The notes beneath the pieces are model-generated. The model was not told the origin of the DNA, searched no databases, and saw nothing but the letters and a program-made list of their open reading frames with translations. The translations under genes and the position numbers were made by a program. A stretch of 64,000 nucleotides of DNA from assembly GCA_043783625.1 (NCBI GenBank), contig JAYVZE010000161.1, forward strand, positions 1 to 64,000, read 5' to 3'. This document shows positions 55,789-63,165 of the stretch, in pieces (within the stretch, counting starts at the first letter, position 1; every line of letters starts with the position of its first letter). Source of the stretch: JAFDVL01 sp043783625 (lineage in GTDB: Bacteria > Acidobacteriota > Blastocatellia > RBC074).

Positions 55789-57176
55789 TCCTTAATCAGA
55801 CGAAAGCCCACATCGTTGGATCCCAATTTGGTCAGATAGCCAGCATGAAAGCCCGGGCTAAAATACTTGTCATCCCAATCGCCACCACGAACAACGTGCT
55901 TATCTGATGAACCCGGACCCGTTGGATCTATTTGATTTTCTTTTTGATAATCTCCATAAAAATCCTGACACCATTCCGACGCATTTCCGCTCATATCGTA
56001 TAACCCGAATGGATTAGGCAAAAACTTTCCAACTGGCGAGGCGTGTTTATATCCATCCTTGCATTTGACTCGGTAAAGTTGCACGTTCCCATTATTTGCC
56101 GTTTCGTCTGCCACATTTCCATACTTACAGGCATCTTTCTCATCATTTCCCCAAAAATAAGTAGATGATGTTCCAGCCCGTGCCGCGTATTCCCATTCCG
56201 CTTCGGTCGGCAAACGGTATGTGCCATTTCCTCTGGCATTCAACATTTTGATATAAACCTGAATGTCGTTCCAGCTTACACAGACGACAGGTTTATCGTC
56301 CCCGCCAACATCAAATCCGTCGTAACAACTGTTCGGCACGCTTCCCATGACCGCTTTCCATTGGGCTTGCGTAACTTCATACTTGCCCAGATAAAAATCT
56401 TTGCTGATTGTAACTTTGTGTTCCGGCTCCTGACTTTTACGAAGTTTTTCGTCGGGGTTGATACTTTTCCAATCGTAAAACTCGCCCGTGGCCCATTTTC
56501 TTTTTTCAGGCGAAGCTCCCATCTTAAATGAACCTGCCGGAATTTTGACCATTTCAAACTTGAGAGAAGCAGAAATCTTTTCGTTTGCGTTGGCTATTTT
56601 ATTTTTAACTTCAGGAGTGCTCCTGGCAAACTCATAAAATTTAATTGCATTTGCGAAGTTTCCTTTGATAACAGCGATATCGCCATTCAATTCTGATAAG
56701 CGTTGGATGTGATGCGAATCTTTACTTTCAATCGGATATCCGGGACATGATCCAGCTTTTAAACTTCCTTCTAATGCCCAATTAAGGTTTGCTTTAGCTT
56801 CGTCTATTTTATTTGCAGCTAATTCTTTTTCTGCGAGTTCAATTGCCCAATGCACGGCTTTGTGCCACTCCGTCGAATTTTCTTTATAAGAATCAGGAAG
56901 AGCTTTGATTGCCTGTTTCATTATAGATACCGCTAGATCATCCTGGAGTCCCGATTTATGAATGGTTTCTGCACCAAAATAATTAAAGCAGAACACACCG
57001 TATTTTTTAATCCATTCATCTTTATTTGCAATTACGTATTCTGCTGCGTCTTTATATTTTCCCTTGTCCATTAATTCCTTCCACTTAGGATCAACCGGAC
57101 ACTGTGCCGAAGCATTTTCGCAAAACAAAAACGCCGCAAATAACAAAACCAACCCGCTCAATAATTTCATCTTCAT
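55782..57176 (-). CDS. Secreted formylglycine-generating-enzyme (SUMF1)-like protein
   Basis: 464 residues. Signal peptide (1-24), then a helical TPR-like N-terminal domain (about 30-215, repeated KDAAEYV, NFANAIKFYEFA) and a C-terminal SUMF1 domain (about 225-464): FEMVKIPAGSFKMGAS, YEVTQAQWKAVMG, VSWNDIQVYIKMLN, YRLPTEAEWEYAAR, NPFGLYDMSGNASEWCQDFY, VVRGGDWDD, GFRLIKEN. The active-site Cys pair of true formylglycine enzymes is not clear, so it may instead be a structural or iron-independent relative. Exported. No sulfatase lies nearby. Upstream of it on the same strand is a small secreted protein. Confidence 0.85.
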   Translation of the reverse strand: MKMKLLSGLVLLFAAFLFCENASAQCPVDPKWKELMDKGKYKDAAEYVIANKDEWIKKYGVFCFNYFGAETIHKSGLQDDLAVSIMKQAIKALPDSYKENSTEWHKAVHWAIELAEKELAANKIDEAKANLNWALEGSLKAGSCPGYPIESKDSHHIQRLSELNGDIAVIKGNFANAIKFYEFARSTPEVKNKIANANEKISASLKFEMVKIPAGSFKMGASPEKRKWATGEFYDWKSINPDEKLRKSQEPEHKVTISKDFYLGKYEVTQAQWKAVMGSVPNSCYDGFDVGGDDKPVVCVSWNDIQVYIKMLNARGNGTYRLPTEAEWEYAARAGTSSTYFWGNDEKDACKYGNVADETANNGNVQLYRVKCKDGYKHASPVGKFLPNPFGLYDMSGNASEWCQDFYGDYQKENQIDPTGPGSSDKHVVRGGDWDDKYFSPGFHAGYLTKLGSNDVGFRLIKEN

Positions 57177-57227
57177 AATTTTCTCGTTGTAAACAAACTG
57201 TTTTCTATCGTGCCATCGCTCCGCTTT

Positions 57228-57593
57228 TTAACGGGAGACTTCCAGGCTTGCGCTCGCCCTCAGTCGAGCGAGGCAATCCGCTGGATTTCTCAACAATTGG
57301 GCGCGGAATTCAAGATTACTTTCGTACGTCGTCATCGCCTGCTGAATACTGCGCAACAACACGTTTTCAGTGTTAGTTGCTGCGGCTTGCCGCTCTGAGA
57401 TGCGATGGCAAAGAGCGCGGAAATTCTGACCTTTTTCGATTTCGGAACTGGCTTGCAAAAATACGGGAGCCTCAACGGAAATATTTTCAAATTGAACTGC
57501 CGCAGCAGAAGCCGTGCTCGTAGATTGCGACCAAATTGTAAGGGGGCAAACGAGAACTACAATGCAGAACAGAATCGGTAGTGAGGATTTCAT
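57228..57593 (-). CDS. Small secreted protein, unknown function
   Basis: 121 residues. Signal peptide (1-22, LFCIVVLVCPLTIWS), followed by a predominantly helical mature region (IEKGQNFRALCHRISERQAA, LLRSIQQAMTTYESNLEF). A GGGGGTG lies before the ATG. Two Cys remain in the mature part. I recognise no family. It stands between the formylglycine-enzyme-like and oxidoreductase genes on the same strand. Confidence 0.6.
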   Translation of the reverse strand: MKSSLPILFCIVVLVCPLTIWSQSTSTASAAAVQFENISVEAPVFLQASSEIEKGQNFRALCHRISERQAAATNTENVLLRSIQQAMTTYESNLEFRAQLLRNPADCLARLRASASLEVSR

Positions 57594-57776
57594 AAGATTG
57601 CACCCCCGTTCGGGAAAAATCTAACATCAATATACGCAGCAAAATCTTGTGGAAAGGGTCAAATTATTTTTCGGAAGGCAAGATAATTATGCTGGGGCGG
57701 CAAGGTGAGTAGGGGGCACTCAATAGACATTTTACTGATTCATGAAAATAGTCCAAGTAAAAAATGCAACGGGGCA

Positions 57777-58742
57777 TTATTGCCCATAAATTTCTGCTTC
57801 AATTTGTGCGACTTCGCGGCCTGATTCTCCGGCCACATTCGGCATACGGTTTTCCAGAATGGCGTTTGTGAAATCTTCGATGGATGGCAGTTGTAGGTTG
57901 GCGTGTGGCGGATGGTTTTCGTGACGTTCACCGGATTTCGTCACGATCCGCAGATCGCCTTGATTTAATTTCATTATATGCAATGAACCTTCAGAGCCGA
58001 AAATATCCAGCGTATCCTGACCCTCAAATGCGGCATGTGTTACGGTCAAAGTAGCTCGTATTCCATTGGCAAATTTGAAAAATGCGGCACTCGTATCTTC
58101 GACTTCGCGGTCGAAAAGTAAGTTGTCGGTGAATGCCTTCACGTCAACGATAGCCCCGAAAATATTAGTCAAAACTTCGATGCGGTGACAGCCGAAATCC
58201 ATCATCGGACCGCCGCCGGATTTTTCTTTCGTGAAAAACCAATAGCGCGGATCGTCCGGTGGCATCGCATTAAATTCAAACGCATTGATCTGTGCGAGGA
58301 CAGGTTTTCCGATGTCGCCGGAAGCGATAATTTCTTTGACGCGAGCAACGACCGGATAGAAATGTCGGTAGTACGCGATACTGAGCTTGACGTTATTCGC
58401 CGCACACGCCGCGATCATCCGGGCACATTCCGCGACATCCAATGCCATCGGTTTTTCGCAGAGAACATGCTTGCCAGCTTCGGCAGCGGCGATGGTTTGC
58501 TCCGCATGCAGATGCACCGGCGTAGCAATATACACTGCATCAATTTCATCATCCGCCAACAACTCGCGCCAATCGGCATACCATTTGTGCGCTCCGAATT
58601 CTTCCGCAAATTCCTGCGCCAGTTCAGCGCGAGCGCGACTGACAGCAACAAAATCTACATTGGATAAATCCCGCAAAGCCGGAGCGACGCGCTTGCGCGA
58701 AATGTCTCCGCAGCCAATTAATCCCCAGCGAATTTGTTTCAT
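57777..58742 (-). CDS. Gfo/Idh/MocA-family oxidoreductase
   Basis: 321 residues. N-terminal Rossmann fold with GLIGCGDISRKRVAPAL (5-21) and the family EKP motif CEKPMALDVAE (about 95); Lys of this motif is the usual catalytic residue. The C-terminal beta domain includes FGCHRIEVLTNIFG with a conserved His. Members oxidise or reduce sugars and inositols with NAD(P). No Tat signal is seen, so it is cytoplasmic. The substrate is not determinable. Confidence 0.9.
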   Translation of the reverse strand: MKQIRWGLIGCGDISRKRVAPALRDLSNVDFVAVSRARAELAQEFAEEFGAHKWYADWRELLADDEIDAVYIATPVHLHAEQTIAAAEAGKHVLCEKPMALDVAECARMIAACAANNVKLSIAYYRHFYPVVARVKEIIASGDIGKPVLAQINAFEFNAMPPDDPRYWFFTKEKSGGGPMMDFGCHRIEVLTNIFGAIVDVKAFTDNLLFDREVEDTSAAFFKFANGIRATLTVTHAAFEGQDTLDIFGSEGSLHIMKLNQGDLRIVTKSGERHENHPPHANLQLPSIEDFTNAILENRMPNVAGESGREVAQIEAEIYGQ

Positions 58743-58764
58743 ATATTTTCAATAAGTTAGGTTG

Positions 58765-59229
58765 TTATTTTTGGAATTCCACGACAATCACTTTAGCTGA
58801 AGATTCAATTCTCTCAAATTCATCTAGTATTATTTTTAGAGCTTTCTGTTGACTAAAGCCGCCTGATCCTGCACCGATGATGGGGAAGGCGACGGATTGA
58901 AAATTATGTTCATGCACAATGTTCATTGCATTGCGAATAGAATCGCGGATAGATTTTTCGCTGGCGAACCAAACCATATTTATTCCAGCTACGTGAATGA
59001 TGCCACGAAAATCTAAACTACCAGCCGAAGTCAAAACGGCACTTCCCAGTGGCATCAAACCGTGTTTGGAAATTTCTCGAAATGGCTGCAATCCTGCTTC
59101 CCGTTTGATCGTACCGGAAACACCAGATGGGATTAATAACCACCACGGCAGAAAATTTCGATTCCAAGCGTTGACGATTACTTCGACAGGTTGGTGCAAA
59201 AGATTTCCTTTGACGGTTTCTACCTTCAT
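58765..59229 (-). CDS. Macro-domain (ADP-ribose-binding) protein
   Basis: 154 residues, whole-protein macro domain: VIVNAWNRNFLP with the ADP-ribose Asn (NAWN), GVSGTIKREAG loop, and PIIGAGSGGFS phosphate loop. Domains of this type bind or remove ADP-ribose or hydrolyse ADP-ribose-1''-phosphate. The loop retains Gly-rich GAGSGG, so binding is likely. It precedes the oxidoreductase with a 22-nt gap on the same strand and may be co-transcribed. Confidence 0.88.
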   Translation of the reverse strand: MKVETVKGNLLHQPVEVIVNAWNRNFLPWWLLIPSGVSGTIKREAGLQPFREISKHGLMPLGSAVLTSAGSLDFRGIIHVAGINMVWFASEKSIRDSIRNAMNIVHEHNFQSVAFPIIGAGSGGFSQQKALKIILDEFERIESSAKVIVVEFQK

Positions 59230-59279
59230 AAAATTAATTTTCGGTTGGAAAAGGGCAAGGTTGAGGAGAGTTTGATGTT

Positions 59280-59344
59280 AGCCATGGTTGCGAATGAGAA
59301 ATAGATTAGTCTTTGCAAGAGCAAAGCCTGTCGCAACCATGGCT
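59280..59344. repeat. Inverted repeat with inner hairpin
   Basis: AGCCATGGTTGCGA (59280-59293) and TCGCAACCATGGCT (59331-59344), 14-bp perfect; inner CTTTGC-AAGA-GCAAAG. Lies just after the peroxiredoxin stop on that strand. Confidence 0.75.
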
Positions 59345-59351
59345 GGTTACG

Positions 59352-59981
59352 CTACGATAATTTTACAACGCGCAAATACGGCTTGATCGTATTCCATCCC
59401 TGCGGGAATTTTTCTTTCGCTTGTTCGTCGGAAATGGCGGGAACGATTATAACGTCGTCGCCACTTTTCCAGTTGACCGGCGTCGCTACGGAATGTTTAG
59501 CGGTTAATTGCAGGGAATCAATCACGCGCAAAATCTCGGCAAAATTTCTTCCCGTGCTGGCGGGATAGGTCAGCGTTAATTTGATTTTTTTATCGGGGCC
59601 GATGACGAAGACGGAGCGCACAGTGAAGGTATCGCTGGCGTTCGGGTGAATCATTTCGTAGAGGTTCGCTACGGTTTTGCTTTCATCAGCAATCAGCGGA
59701 AAATTCAACGCGCAGCCTTGTGTTTCTTCGATGTCTTTCGCCCATCCAAAATGGTCAGCGAGCGGGTCTACGCTGAGTCCGATGACTTTGACATTACGCT
59801 TGTCGAATTCGGGTTTGAGGCGTGAAGCCTCGCCGAGTTCGGTTGTGCAAACGGGCGTATAGTCGCGTGGATGCGAAAAAAGCACCGCCCAGCTATCGCC
59901 GATCCATTCGTGAAAGCTGATGGTTCCTGACGTAGTTTCGACTGTGAAATCCGGGGCGACATCGCCAATTCTAATAGACAT
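59352..59981 (-). CDS. 1-Cys peroxiredoxin (Prx6/AhpC-TSA type)
   Basis: 209 residues. Peroxidatic Cys45 in the motif PRDYTPVCTTELGE, with conserved Thr42 and a later Arg, as in Prx6. The resolving-Cys position is not occupied in the usual 2-Cys way; another Cys (about 91, TQGCALNF) is present. Reduces peroxides using an external thiol. Strong ribosome binding site TAAGGAG 5 nt before the ATG. A leader ORF with eight Cys residues ends 61 nt upstream, so expression may follow cysteine or thiol supply. Confidence 0.93.
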   Translation of the reverse strand: MSIRIGDVAPDFTVETTSGTISFHEWIGDSWAVLFSHPRDYTPVCTTELGEASRLKPEFDKRNVKVIGLSVDPLADHFGWAKDIEETQGCALNFPLIADESKTVANLYEMIHPNASDTFTVRSVFVIGPDKKIKLTLTYPASTGRNFAEILRVIDSLQLTAKHSVATPVNWKSGDDVIIVPAISDEQAKEKFPQGWNTIKPYLRVVKLS

Positions 59982-60042
59982 AAAATCTCCTTACTGATGA
60001 TTTGAATTGCTGTTGTTAATGGGGAAAAGAAGAGTGGGGTGA

Positions 60043-60117
60043 TTAGCAACAACATGTCGTCGTGCAACAACAACATGCGGTAAAACAGAGAGAGCTGGAA
60101 ACATTCATTTGCATCAT
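60043..60117 (-). CDS. Cysteine-rich leader peptide ahead of the peroxiredoxin
   Basis: 24 codons: a run of three possible starts (60117, 60114, 60108), then MNVSSSLCFTACCCCTTTCC and one last Cys before TAA. It has eight Cys in the last 14 residues, in blocks of four and three. It lies 61 nt upstream of the peroxiredoxin start on the same strand. Short poly-Cys leader ORFs upstream of sulfur-metabolism genes elsewhere act by ribosome stalling when Cys-tRNA is scarce; this is the likely role here. No clear ribosome binding site is seen, and no alternative hairpin structure was proved. Encoded as a transcript leader, not expected to be a stable protein. Confidence 0.6.
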   Translation of the reverse strand: MMQMNVSSSLCFTACCCCTTTCCC

Positions 60118-60154
60118 CACGACGGGATATTAACGGCTCAGTGAGGATAAGTCT

Positions 60155-60290
60155 AGTAAGACTAGGTCCATAGGGTCTGTAGAGTCTGTAAAGTCTGTCG
60201 GGTCACAGCCCGCTTCGCTTAGCGAATTCCTTCTTCGACTCTCAAGACTCTAAGCACTCTAAAGACTCGATAGACTCTTTTCATAAATCC
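60155..60290. repeat. Imperfect inverted repeat of AGACTCTA units
   Basis: Left part (60155-60203) holds GTCTGTAGAGTCTGTAAAGT units; right part (60236-60281) holds the complementary GACTCTAAGCACTCTAAAG units; between them is the hairpin TTCGCT/AGCGAA. Between the peroxiredoxin leader and the fasciclin gene. Confidence 0.6.
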
Positions 60291-60372
60291 GATTTCATAG
60301 CAGTTGACGTAGGTGTTAGTGAGGCAGGGGAATAAACCCGTAGTAAAAAAACATTTAGACATGGAGAACATT

Positions 60373-60921
60373 ATGAAATCGAAAATTGCATTATTTTTAT
60401 TAACACTTGGAATGACTTTCGCATCTGCCGCGTTTGGGCAAAAGCCTGTGACAGTCGGGGGCGCTCCGATGTACGCCAATAAAAATATCATTGAAAACGC
60501 TGTCAATTCCGCCGATCACACGACTTTAGTGGCGGCGGTTAAGGCGGCAGGTTTAGTCGAAACACTGCAAAGCGCAGGGCCGTTCACGGTTTTCGCTCCG
60601 GTGAATTCCGCGTTTGAAATGCTGCCGAAGGGAACGGTACAAAGCCTTCTGAAGGCTGAAAATAAAGGGACGCTGACCGCAGTGTTGACCTATCACGTCG
60701 TTGCTGGTCGTTATAATTCCAAAGCTCTGGAGCGCATGATTAAGCAGGGCGGCGGCAAGGCGATGCTGAAGACGGTGCAAGGCGGAATGTTGACGGCAAC
60801 GATGGTTGGTGACAAGATTAAAATCACTGACAGTAAAGGTGGAATGGCGACGATTACAATCACAAATGTGAATCAGTCAAATGGAGTTATCCACGTGGTT
60901 GATCGTGTTTTATTACCATAA
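60373..60921 (+). CDS. Secreted fasciclin-domain protein
   Basis: 182 residues from ATG 60373, chosen because GGAG is 6 nt before it and the signal peptide (ALFLLTLGMTFASAAFG) follows. One fasciclin (FAS1) domain fills the mature part: DHTTLVAAVKAAGL, GPFTVFAPVNSAFEMLP, LTAVLTYHVVAGRY, and the C-terminal NGVIHVVDRVLLP. FAS1 domains mediate adhesion or matrix contact in many bacteria. It leads a same-strand group with a molybdoenzyme pair; gap of about 125 nt filled partly by a repeat. Confidence 0.88.
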   Translation: MKSKIALFLLTLGMTFASAAFGQKPVTVGGAPMYANKNIIENAVNSADHTTLVAAVKAAGLVETLQSAGPFTVFAPVNSAFEMLPKGTVQSLLKAENKGTLTAVLTYHVVAGRYNSKALERMIKQGGGKAMLKTVQGGMLTATMVGDKIKITDSKGGMATITITNVNQSNGVIHVVDRVLLP

Positions 60922-60923
60922 GG

Positions 60924-61016
60924 GAAGTTCGCGGTTGTTAGTTCGCGGTTCGCAGTGGGTTGGTTGCAGAGAATATCTGAAGTCTATGAACCTTCCAACT
61001 ACGAACCGCGAACTTC
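60924..61016. repeat. Inverted repeat of TTCGCGGTTCG units
   Basis: GAAGTTCGCGGTTGTTAGTT (60924-60943) pairs with AACTACGAACCGCGAACTTC (60997-61016), with an extra TTCGCGGTTCG copy between. An upstream open frame of the molybdoenzyme runs through it but is not taken as coding. Confidence 0.65.
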
Positions 61017-61047
61017 TTCCTGTTGCGAACTTTCCGAACTTATTCTT

Positions 61048-61770
61048 ATGGACAAAACTACTGATGAAAAAAGTTTTCGGCGCATCAAGCGTCGAGAGTT
61101 ATTGAAGATGCTCCCACTGCTTGCGGCGGGAGCTATCGCCGTTCCAGGCATCAATGAAAAGCTCATTCAAAAAGGACTGAGTGTTAGTGATCGGCTTTCT
61201 GAAAATTTATTCGGGAGCAGCAGTCTGGCGAAAATTTATCCAGACAGTTTTCTTACCGACTATGATCGTTTCCCGATCAATAGTTACAGCGATTATGACC
61301 CGACAAATGATGTACGGTCTTTCAAATTAATTGTCGAAGGAATGGTTGCCAAGCCCGGTGAATACACGCTGGAACAGATCAAGGCGTTACCAAAACAAGT
61401 GCAAAATGTGAAGCATATTTGCGTCGAAGGCTGGAACGTCATCGGCAATTTCGGAGGCGCGAAGCTCAGTGATTTTCTCACTTTAGTGGGAGCTGATCCA
61501 CAGGCAAAATACATCGAATTCAGTTGTCTGGATGATTATTATTCATCGTTCGATATAGCCAGTTGTCGGCATCCACAGACGCTGCTTTGTTATGAAATGT
61601 ATGGGCAGCCGTTGGCGAATGAGCACGGTGCGCCACTGCGGATTCATACGCCGATCAAGCTGGGATACAAATCGGCGAAGCACGTTTATCTGATGCGTGT
61701 GACGAATATTTTGAAGCCGGAAAAAGGCTACTGGGAAGATCAGGGCTATTCGTGGTACGGAGGAGTTTAA
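61048..61770 (+). CDS. MsrP/YedY-like Tat-exported molybdopterin oxidoreductase
   Basis: About 240 residues from ATG 61048; this start gives a Tat signal RRELLKMLPLLAAGAIAVPG right after a KR-rich lead, whereas the open frame extends further upstream only through repeat DNA. Sulfite-oxidase-fold domain: Mo-ligand Cys125 in KHICVEGWNVIGNFGG, then FSCLDDYYSSFDI, YEMYGQPL, and GAPLRIHTPIKLGYKSAKHV. Family members reduce methionine sulfoxide in the periplasm (MsrP) or act on related oxidised sulfur. A cytochrome-b-like membrane protein follows after 4 nt, as MsrQ follows MsrP, so electrons probably come from quinones. Confidence 0.9.
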   Translation: MDKTTDEKSFRRIKRRELLKMLPLLAAGAIAVPGINEKLIQKGLSVSDRLSENLFGSSSLAKIYPDSFLTDYDRFPINSYSDYDPTNDVRSFKLIVEGMVAKPGEYTLEQIKALPKQVQNVKHICVEGWNVIGNFGGAKLSDFLTLVGADPQAKYIEFSCLDDYYSSFDIASCRHPQTLLCYEMYGQPLANEHGAPLRIHTPIKLGYKSAKHVYLMRVTNILKPEKGYWEDQGYSWYGGV

Positions 61771-61774
61771 GATT

Positions 61775-62467
61775 ATGGCAACCACAAAATCAGGGCTGGA
61801 AATTACCGCGATTACAACTGAAGTAGCGACGCATACGTTGGAACATCCGTTTATCGTTCGCTTCACGCATTGGCTGAACGCCCTGTCTTTATTGGTGATG
61901 ACGGCGAGTGGGCTGCAAATCTTCATGGCGTTCCCAAGCTTCGGGGAAAAAGTTCCGCAGATAGATTTTTTGAAAATTCCTGAAATCGTACGGCTGGGCG
62001 GATGGTTGGGTGGAGCTTTGCAATGGCATTTCAGTTTTTCATGGTTGTTCACGCTGACAGGAATTATTTATGCGATTTATATTGTAGTGACGGGGCAGTG
62101 GCGACACGTGATTTTGTTTCCGCGTGAAATCAAAGGCATCCTGCCGATGGCGAAACATTACTTTTTGTTCAAGTCAAAACCTGAACAACTGGAGCCGTAC
62201 AACCCACTGCAAAAACTGGCATACACGACGACGTTACTATTTGGAATCGCCGTTGTTGTCACCGGATACACTTTGTATAAACCGGTGCAGTTAGGATTGA
62301 TTGCGCAGATGTTGGGTGGATTTGGGATGGTGCGGATTCTGCATTTCGCTTCGATGTGCGGCTTCCTTGCTTTTATTCCAGGGCATTTGATAATGGTTGC
62401 ACTGCACGGATGGAATAATTTTTATTCGATGGTGATTGGTTGGAAAAAGAATCCTGAATATTTGTAG
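61775..62467 (+). CDS. Membrane cytochrome b partner of the molybdoenzyme
   Basis: 230 residues, 4 nt after the molybdoenzyme stop, with GGAG in the preceding gene end. Four to five predicted helices with His in the right places for haem b: FTHWLN (about 31), LQWHFSFSW (about 88), ILHFASM (about 189) and PGHLIMVALHGW (about 203-211). Shape is that of cytochrome b561-type subunits of Mo oxidoreductases rather than the six-helix MsrQ. Likely passes electrons from quinol to the periplasmic enzyme. Its TAG stop is the first triplet of a palindromic element's left arm. Confidence 0.85.
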   Translation: MATTKSGLEITAITTEVATHTLEHPFIVRFTHWLNALSLLVMTASGLQIFMAFPSFGEKVPQIDFLKIPEIVRLGGWLGGALQWHFSFSWLFTLTGIIYAIYIVVTGQWRHVILFPREIKGILPMAKHYFLFKSKPEQLEPYNPLQKLAYTTTLLFGIAVVVTGYTLYKPVQLGLIAQMLGGFGMVRILHFASMCGFLAFIPGHLIMVALHGWNNFYSMVIGWKKNPEYL

Positions 62468-62596
62468 CGCAAACTTTCCAGTTTGCGTTATCGCTCAACT
62501 AAAACCTAGCCCTGAGAAATGCAGTATTTCGCAGGGCTATTTGATTTTTTGTCAGTCACGAGATCAGCCAAATCGCAAACTGGAAAGTTTGCGCTA
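62465..62596. repeat. Palindromic element with 23-bp perfect arms, ends both flanking genes
   Basis: Arms 62465-62487 (TAGCGCAAACTTTCCAGTTT GCG) and 62574-62596 are exact complements; a nested hairpin AGCCCTG/CAGGGCT fills the centre. Reading inward on either strand the first triplet is TAG: it is the stop codon of the cytochrome b gene on the plus strand and of the small membrane protein on the minus strand. Confidence 0.9.
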
Positions 62597-62758
62597 CTGC
62601 ACCCACGTCCACGGCTGATACCACAGCATCGCGGCAATCACGCCAGCGACGACGAGCAGGATGAACCACTTCAGGACTTTGAAGAAAAATTTGGCGATGA
62701 ACCATCCCGCTATCAGGATGAATAAAACGGCAATGGCAGTTGAAAGAGTTGCAGTCAT
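62594..62758 (-). CDS. Small membrane protein, unknown
   Basis: 54 residues with two predicted helices (TAIAVLFILIAGWFIAKFFF and WFILLVVAGVIAAMLWY) and a basic KVLK between them. Its TAG stop lies in the right arm of the palindromic element. It starts 12 nt after the stop of the following small membrane protein gene on the same strand and follows MgtE in order, so it is probably the end of an mgtE operon. Not recognised in any family. Confidence 0.6.
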   Translation of the reverse strand: MTATLSTAIAVLFILIAGWFIAKFFFKVLKWFILLVVAGVIAAMLWYQPWTWVQ

Positions 62759-62770
62759 AATTTACAAATC

Positions 62771-63142
62771 CTATTTGGTAGCAGCGGGTGATGGCGCGGC
62801 AGTTGATTCAGAAGCAGCCGGAGTCGGGTCTTTCGGCATGATTTTATCACTGACGATGACGTTTTCAATCGGGTATCTTTTTTTCAGTCCGCTGATTTCG
62901 ACGACATATTCGCCAGCACGCTTGTCATTAACCACAATCTTTCCCAGAAAACTTTTTGTCTGAACTCCGTAGGCAAGCTTGCCGATGACGGGGTCTTTGA
63001 TCTCAGCCGTTGGCATGAACATATAAATTACGGGTACTGCCAAAACGACGGCGATGATAAAATATTTCAGATATTGATTGAAAAATTTCCAGATCGCCAA
63101 TCCGATTAATAAAACGAGTCCAGCCGCAATTGCATAATACAT
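62771..63142 (-). CDS. Small membrane protein, unknown
   Basis: 123 residues. Two helices at the N-terminus (YAIAAGLVLLIGLAIWKFF and YFIIAVVLAVPVIYMFM), then a short beta-like soluble tail (IGKLAYGVQTKSFLGKIVV, YVVEISGLKKRYPIE) and a C-terminal Ala/Ser/Pro stretch. No known family. Co-directional with mgtE (23-nt gap) and the following small protein (12-nt gap), suggesting an operon linked with magnesium uptake or membrane quality; that link is inference. Confidence 0.6.
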   Translation of the reverse strand: MYYAIAAGLVLLIGLAIWKFFNQYLKYFIIAVVLAVPVIYMFMPTAEIKDPVIGKLAYGVQTKSFLGKIVVNDKRAGEYVVEISGLKKRYPIENVIVSDKIMPKDPTPAASESTAAPSPAATK

Positions 63143-63165
63143 AAAATTATTACCTCAAAAAATTA

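Noticed and set aside
55782..57176. Calling the SUMF1-like protein a true sulfatase-activating enzyme
   Set aside because: The active-site Cys pair is not clear and no sulfatase lies nearby; only the fold is supported.
60219..60506. Minus-strand open frame with RVFRVLRVLRV tail
   Set aside because: Its repetitive tail is the translation of the AGACTCTA repeat, and the rest is opposite the fasciclin gene.
60955..61047. 31-codon extension upstream of the molybdoenzyme
   Set aside because: Runs through the TTCGCGGTT repeat and would bury the Tat signal.
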